A stretch of DNA of 10,469 bases, from NCBI GenBank assembly GCA_003554345.1, contig PWGE01000433.1, positions 1-10,469 of the forward strand. The letters are read 5' to 3'. The first letter of the stretch is position 1, and each line of letters opens with the position of its first letter. The stretch comes from T1SED10-198M sp003554345 [NCBI: Candidatus Sumerlaeota bacterium]. Its GTDB lineage: Bacteria > Sumerlaeota > T1SED10-198M. The translations under genes were made by a program, and so were the position numbers. Of the stretch, positions 7,376-10,469 are shown piece by piece. The notes below the pieces were generated by a model. That model made no database searches, was not told the DNA's origin, and was given only the letters and a program-made list of their open reading frames with translations.

Positions 7376-8503
7376 GTGACAGCTGAAAAAAAGGTAGGAC
7401 TGTTTTTTGTATCAGGTCTGGTGATATTACTTTTGCTGACTATGACGGTAGAAGATCTGCGGATACCTTTTTTTCGGGATGAGTATAAGGCAGTAGCTTA
7501 TTTCGATTCTATCAGTGACCTGCGGGTTGGTAATACGGTGACTGTCTCAGGAGTGCCAGTAGGCCGTATTCGTGATTTTAAACTGGAAAGGGACAGGGTA
7601 AGAGTAACCTTTTCTGTTGATGCCAGACATGAAATCCCGGTGGATTCTGAGGCTGAAATTGTTTTAACCAGTTTACTGGGAGGCAGTCATCTGAATATTT
7701 CGCTGGGTGAAAGCAATGAATATATAGAAGATGGGGCGGAACTTTCCTCTAAAGAAGTGATCACCACCGGGGATATTGTGAAATCAGTATCTGAGGTTTC
7801 TACATCGGTGCATACCCTGGCGGCTAATTTCGATGAGAACCAGGACCAGTTTTTTCGACGTATAAATAATTTGATTGATGAAAATGAGGAAAAGGTAAAT
7901 ACAATCATTGCGAATTTTGAAAAATCTTCCGAGAATATGAATGAAACGTTTGAGCAATTAGACAAGACCCTGGCTGATGTAGATACTATCAGTAAAAATT
8001 TTGCGCATATCTCGGAAGATTTAGTAGAAGGACGCGGTACTATTGGTAAGCTGCTACAGGATGATGAGGTGTATGAAAACCTCTATACGCTGACTCATGA
8101 TGTGCAGGATATTACTCAAACCCTCCAGAAGCAGGAAAGTTTACTTGGCAAATTGATGTATTCTGAAGAGATGGGAGAAGATTTTGAAGTCACAGTACGT
8201 AATACCCGCCAGTTCTCGGAGAGAATGCAGTTCCTTATGTCGGAAAAAGGGGACGAAATAGAAGATATTATATCCAACTTGCATGCTTCTTCTCAGTCTC
8301 TGAATGTAATGTCCCGGCGACTTCTTGTCATTTCAGAGCAACTGGAAGATGGTGAGGGAACCCTGGGAAAATTACTCGCTGATGAGGAGCTCTATGAAGA
8401 AGTGAGAACCCTTGTACTGGAATTGAGAGATACGGTGAGGAATGTTGAGGAGACAGTTATAGATCACTCCGTCTTTGGTGTGATTTTATCGGGCATGAGG
8501 TAA
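7376..8503 (+). CDS. MlaD/MCE family lipid-transport protein
   Basis: This 375-residue protein has a short basic N-terminus, one membrane anchor (about 7-24), and an MCE domain (about 36-112) that would lie in the periplasm. Landmarks are FDSISDLRVGNTVTVSGVPVGRI (start at 43), IPVDSEAEI (87-95) and SLLGGSHLNISLG (99-111), all standard for the family. A long helical, coiled-coil-prone region follows (about 130-365) with three copies of a GxLGKL unit: GTIGKLLQDDEVYENL at 221-236, SLLGKLMYSEEM at 256-267 and GTLGKLLADEELYEEV at 328-343. The unit is common in MCE proteins of this length. MlaD-type proteins form hexameric rings that pass phospholipid or other lipids between inner and outer membrane with an MlaE permease and MlaF ATPase. 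Neither partner gene is in the window, so it is an orphan here or its partners lie elsewhere. A short protein follows 17 bases downstream, in the same transcript. Confidence 0.93.
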   Translation: MTAEKKVGLFFVSGLVILLLLTMTVEDLRIPFFRDEYKAVAYFDSISDLRVGNTVTVSGVPVGRIRDFKLERDRVRVTFSVDARHEIPVDSEAEIVLTSLLGGSHLNISLGESNEYIEDGAELSSKEVITTGDIVKSVSEVSTSVHTLAANFDENQDQFFRRINNLIDENEEKVNTIIANFEKSSENMNETFEQLDKTLADVDTISKNFAHISEDLVEGRGTIGKLLQDDEVYENLYTLTHDVQDITQTLQKQESLLGKLMYSEEMGEDFEVTVRNTRQFSERMQFLMSEKGDEIEDIISNLHASSQSLNVMSRRLLVISEQLEDGEGTLGKLLADEELYEEVRTLVLELRDTVRNVEETVIDHSVFGVILSGMR

Positions 8504-8520
8504 AAGGGGGATAAACATTG

Positions 8521-9039
8521 ATGAAACTTGTGAAGGGTAAATCTTTACTTGATAAAATAGAGAATATTATCAGCACTTCTCACCAGGTGCGTGAAGACCA
8601 TTTGTACTTGACGGTAAAAGATCTTTATACTCTGGAGAATCCCGGAAAGGTCGATTTTGGCGGTTCTGAGTATAAAGCCGGCAAAATTGTAGCGGTCATG
8701 CCGGAGCAGTCCCCCAAAAAAGAAAAGAAAAAGAAGGAAGAAACCAAAAAGACCAATTATCCCTGGTGGAAATGTTCAGCCGGTCAGTACCTGGTTGAAA
8801 TCAATGAGAAAATAAACCCGTGTGCAGGAATGTTTGCCTTTTTTACTCCAGCTCCTATGCTTCTGCGGAATAATGCCTTTCATCCCCAGGTGTTTTATCC
8901 TCTTACAGAAGAAAGCCTGGATAATTATCGGTATATTCCCTTAACAGTAGGAGAGCCGGGGCTTAATTTAAAAAAGAATGCCCGTATTACCTGCCTTTAT
9001 ATTTATCATTTCAGGGAAGATTTTTTCCCTCCCAGCTGA
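8521..9039 (+). CDS. unknown protein with probable degenerate dUTPase/dCTP-deaminase fold
   Basis: This is a 172-residue protein I cannot assign to a named family. The C-terminal part (about 84-164) follows the dUTPase/dCTP-deaminase pattern: AGQYLVEINEKINP (87-100) like the barrel strand before the catalytic loop, APMLLRNNAF (111-120) where those enzymes have their S-S-x-x-R segment, and GLNLKKNARITCLYIYHF (147-164) like their final L-x-x-G-x-R-I-x-x-L strand. The serines, the DxGF/DxGY loop and the catalytic glutamate are not visible, so enzyme activity is doubtful. Residues 65-78 are a lysine/glutamate-rich linker that interrupts the first strands. There is no signal peptide or membrane helix. 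AAAGGGGG at 8503-8510 serves either the ATG at 8521 or the TTG at 8518 (one residue longer). It follows the MlaD gene by 17 bases, in one transcript. The fold call is from pattern memory and needs structural support. Confidence 0.7.
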   Translation: MKLVKGKSLLDKIENIISTSHQVREDHLYLTVKDLYTLENPGKVDFGGSEYKAGKIVAVMPEQSPKKEKKKKEETKKTNYPWWKCSAGQYLVEINEKINPCAGMFAFFTPAPMLLRNNAFHPQVFYPLTEESLDNYRYIPLTVGEPGLNLKKNARITCLYIYHFREDFFPPS

Positions 9040-9065
9040 TAACCCTTCTTTTGAAGTCAGCTTTT
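9034..9065 (+). terminator. hairpin terminator overlapping the stop codon
   Basis: AGCTGA (9034-9039, which contains the TGA stop) pairs with TCAGCT (9057-9062). Inside it, CTTC (9045-9048) pairs with GAAG (9053-9056) around a TTTT loop; five bases (9040-9044) bulge out on the left arm. A short TTTT run follows at 9062-9065. This would end the MlaD transcript just before the convergent mgtE gene. The T-run is short, so efficiency may be partial. Confidence 0.55.
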
Positions 9066-9072
9066 CCCTCTA

Positions 9073-10425
9073 TCAGGCGACTGCTACTCCTAAAATCCAG
9101 GCGGCGATAAAGAAATAGATAAATAAGCCTGCAATATCTGCCAGAGTGGTGATTAAGGGACTGCTTGCAATAGCGGGGTCTAGTTTGAACCTCGAAAGGA
9201 TGAAAGGAAGGGTCATGCCGATGAGGTTGGTGACCAGGACGATTGCCACCATGGTCAAACCTACTATTATTCCCACCCAGATGCCGCCTCGCAGAATACC
9301 CAGGAAAAAGGTGGCGACACCCATCGAAACTCCTAACAGTACTCCTACACTTATTTCTTTAAGAAAGGTTTTAAACCATTCTTGCAGTTTTATGTCACCG
9401 GTAGCAATGGCCCGGATTATCAGTGTGGAAGACTGAGCTCCTACATTACCTCCGCTGTCTATAAGAAGGGGAATGAAAAAAGCCAGGGCGATGGTTTGTT
9501 CTAATATTTCTTCATGCATGGCAATAATGCCCGAGGAAAAAATATTAACGACTACCAGTACCATGAGCCAGAGTACTCTTTTGCTGAATAACACTTTTGA
9601 GGTGGCTTCACGGTAACTCATGTCCAGGGGTACTACAGAAGCTTCTTTCTGGAAGTCCTCGGTGGTCTCTTCCTCTGCTATTTCCAGAACATCGTCAAAG
9701 GTCACAAGACCTACCAGTACTCCGTCTGAACTTATCACAGGCAGAGAACTTTTATCAGAACGTTGCATTGTTCTGACTGCTTTTTCACGGTCATCAAAAG
9801 CACTCAGGGAGATATAGGTGTAGTCCATTATGTTCTGGACTTTAGCGGACGGAGGGGCTACTATAAAATCCTTGAGTTTTAGAGCGTCTAAAAGTTTGCC
9901 CTGGTCATCGGTTACATATATTACATTGAGATTTTCTACTTTTTGTCCTACCGATCGTATATATTGCAGGGCTTTTTGAATTGACCAGTGAGGTCTGACA
10001 GCAGCATAGTCCGGAGTCATAAATCGTCCCACACTTTCTTCGGGATAACCCAGAAGTTCCCTTACTTCCTGTAAGTCAACCGGGGAAAGGAGGTTGATAA
10101 GACGCTTGGTGATTTCGCTGGGCAGTTCTGTGAGCAAACTGGCCTGGTCGTCAGGTTCTAATGCTGCCAGCAATTCCCGGGCTTCTTCATCAGAGAGGTT
10201 AACCAGTAAGGTGTTCTGTTGCGGAGGATCCAGGTAGGTGAATACTTCTGAAGCCATTTCAGTGGAAAGGGCGCGGAAAAAGAGCACCTGCTGGGCTTTC
10301 TCCATATCCATTAAAAGGTCGGCCAGCTCCGCTACCGGTAAGGTATGAGCTACTTTTTTAATTTCCTGGCACTGGTGTTTCTCGATTAATTGTAAAATCT
10401 GTTGCCGGGTTTCTTTCTGTGTCAT
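9073..10425 (-). CDS. mgtE: magnesium transporter MgtE
   Basis: This 450-residue protein has the full MgtE layout: an N-terminal helical cytoplasmic domain (about 1-130), two CBS domains (about 135-260) and a membrane domain of about five helices (from about 284). The pore signature is FIPLLIDSGGNVGAQSSTL, with DSGGNVG at 323-329, and the ITTLADIAGL segment places the conserved pore aspartate at D430. The GRFMTP junction (133-138) opens the first CBS domain. MgtE is a homodimeric Mg2+ channel in the cytoplasmic membrane; known members close when Mg2+ binds between the N and CBS domains. I prefer the ATG at 10425, because AAGGAG lies six bases upstream. An in-frame ATG at 10467 would add 14 unlikely residues. 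It converges on the MlaD operon with 33 bases between stops. Only 44 bases upstream are visible, so a Mg2+ riboswitch cannot be judged. Confidence 0.96.
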   Translation of the reverse strand: MTQKETRQQILQLIEKHQCQEIKKVAHTLPVAELADLLMDMEKAQQVLFFRALSTEMASEVFTYLDPPQQNTLLVNLSDEEARELLAALEPDDQASLLTELPSEITKRLINLLSPVDLQEVRELLGYPEESVGRFMTPDYAAVRPHWSIQKALQYIRSVGQKVENLNVIYVTDDQGKLLDALKLKDFIVAPPSAKVQNIMDYTYISLSAFDDREKAVRTMQRSDKSSLPVISSDGVLVGLVTFDDVLEIAEEETTEDFQKEASVVPLDMSYREATSKVLFSKRVLWLMVLVVVNIFSSGIIAMHEEILEQTIALAFFIPLLIDSGGNVGAQSSTLIIRAIATGDIKLQEWFKTFLKEISVGVLLGVSMGVATFFLGILRGGIWVGIIVGLTMVAIVLVTNLIGMTLPFILSRFKLDPAIASSPLITTLADIAGLFIYFFIAAWILGVAVA

Positions 10426-10431
10426 GGTATG

Positions 10432-10437
10432 CTCCTT
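10432..10437 (-). promoter_or_regulatory. strong ribosome binding site of mgtE
   Basis: The - strand reads AAGGAG six bases before the ATG at 10425, which decides the start in favour of that codon over the upstream ATG at 10467. Confidence 0.8.
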
Positions 10438-10445
10438 TTTATTGA

Positions 10446-10469
10446 GGGTGCTCGGAATTGAAGACACCC
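10446..10469 (-). promoter_or_regulatory. small hairpin in the mgtE leader at the window edge
   Basis: GGGTG and CACCC, extended by CT/AG across a one-base bulge, pair to form a 7-bp stem with a 9-base loop, eight bases upstream of the mgtE ribosome binding site. It runs into the edge, so any larger structure cannot be seen. It could be part of a leader regulator or chance. Confidence 0.3.

Noticed and set aside
10426-10467. Longer mgtE start at 10467
   Set aside because: It would add 14 residues that cover the ribosome binding site of the ATG at 10425, and MgtE proteins usually begin close to the helical N domain.
1-10469. Defence system, prophage, CRISPR or insertion sequence
   Set aside because: No transposase, integrase, nuclease, phage structural gene, regularly spaced repeat or terminal inverted repeat with a target duplication was seen on either strand.

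Overview
The window holds about nine protein genes from what looks like the chromosome of a diderm (outer-membrane) bacterium of moderate, slightly AT-rich composition. The outer-membrane assignment is inferred from a GT9 (heptosyltransferase-family) glycosyltransferase and an MlaD/MCE lipid-transport protein. The phylum cannot be fixed from the sequence. I see no mobile element, CRISPR array, rRNA or tRNA.

Layout. (1) Positions 1-3651, + strand: a tight cluster of a truncated TPR protein, a B12-fold radical SAM protein, a GT2 glycosyltransferase and a GT9 glycosyltransferase. They are joined by 1-base overlap, 1-base gap and 4-base overlap, so they are almost certainly co-transcribed and translationally coupled. 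The set suggests assembly or modification of a cell-surface glycan or glycolipid. (2) 3652-3920: non-coding gap. (3) 3921-4526, - strand: a UPF0316 (DUF5698 + DUF2179) membrane protein with a plausible promoter and ribosome binding site. (4) 4527-5272: about 750 bases without a convincing gene, rich in T-tracts and short inverted repeats. (5) 5273-7273, - strand: a 666-residue B12-fold radical SAM protein with a long C-terminal region I do not recognise. (6) 7376-9039, + strand, divergent from it: an MlaD/MCE protein followed by a small protein that looks like a degenerate dUTPase/dCTP-deaminase fold, ending in a hairpin terminator that overlaps its stop codon. (7) 9073-10425, - strand, convergent: a full-length MgtE magnesium channel with a strong ribosome binding site.

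How the genes fit together. The first cluster and the MlaD gene both point to building and maintaining the cell envelope. MgtE and the UPF0316 protein are stand-alone membrane proteins. The least ordinary items are the dUTPase-like protein paired with MlaD, the four-cysteine N-terminal extension on the GT9 enzyme, and the two radical SAM proteins whose B12-type domains lack the classical cobalamin-ligand motif. Nothing here amounts to a clearly new multi-gene system. These are candidate unknowns within otherwise recognisable families.
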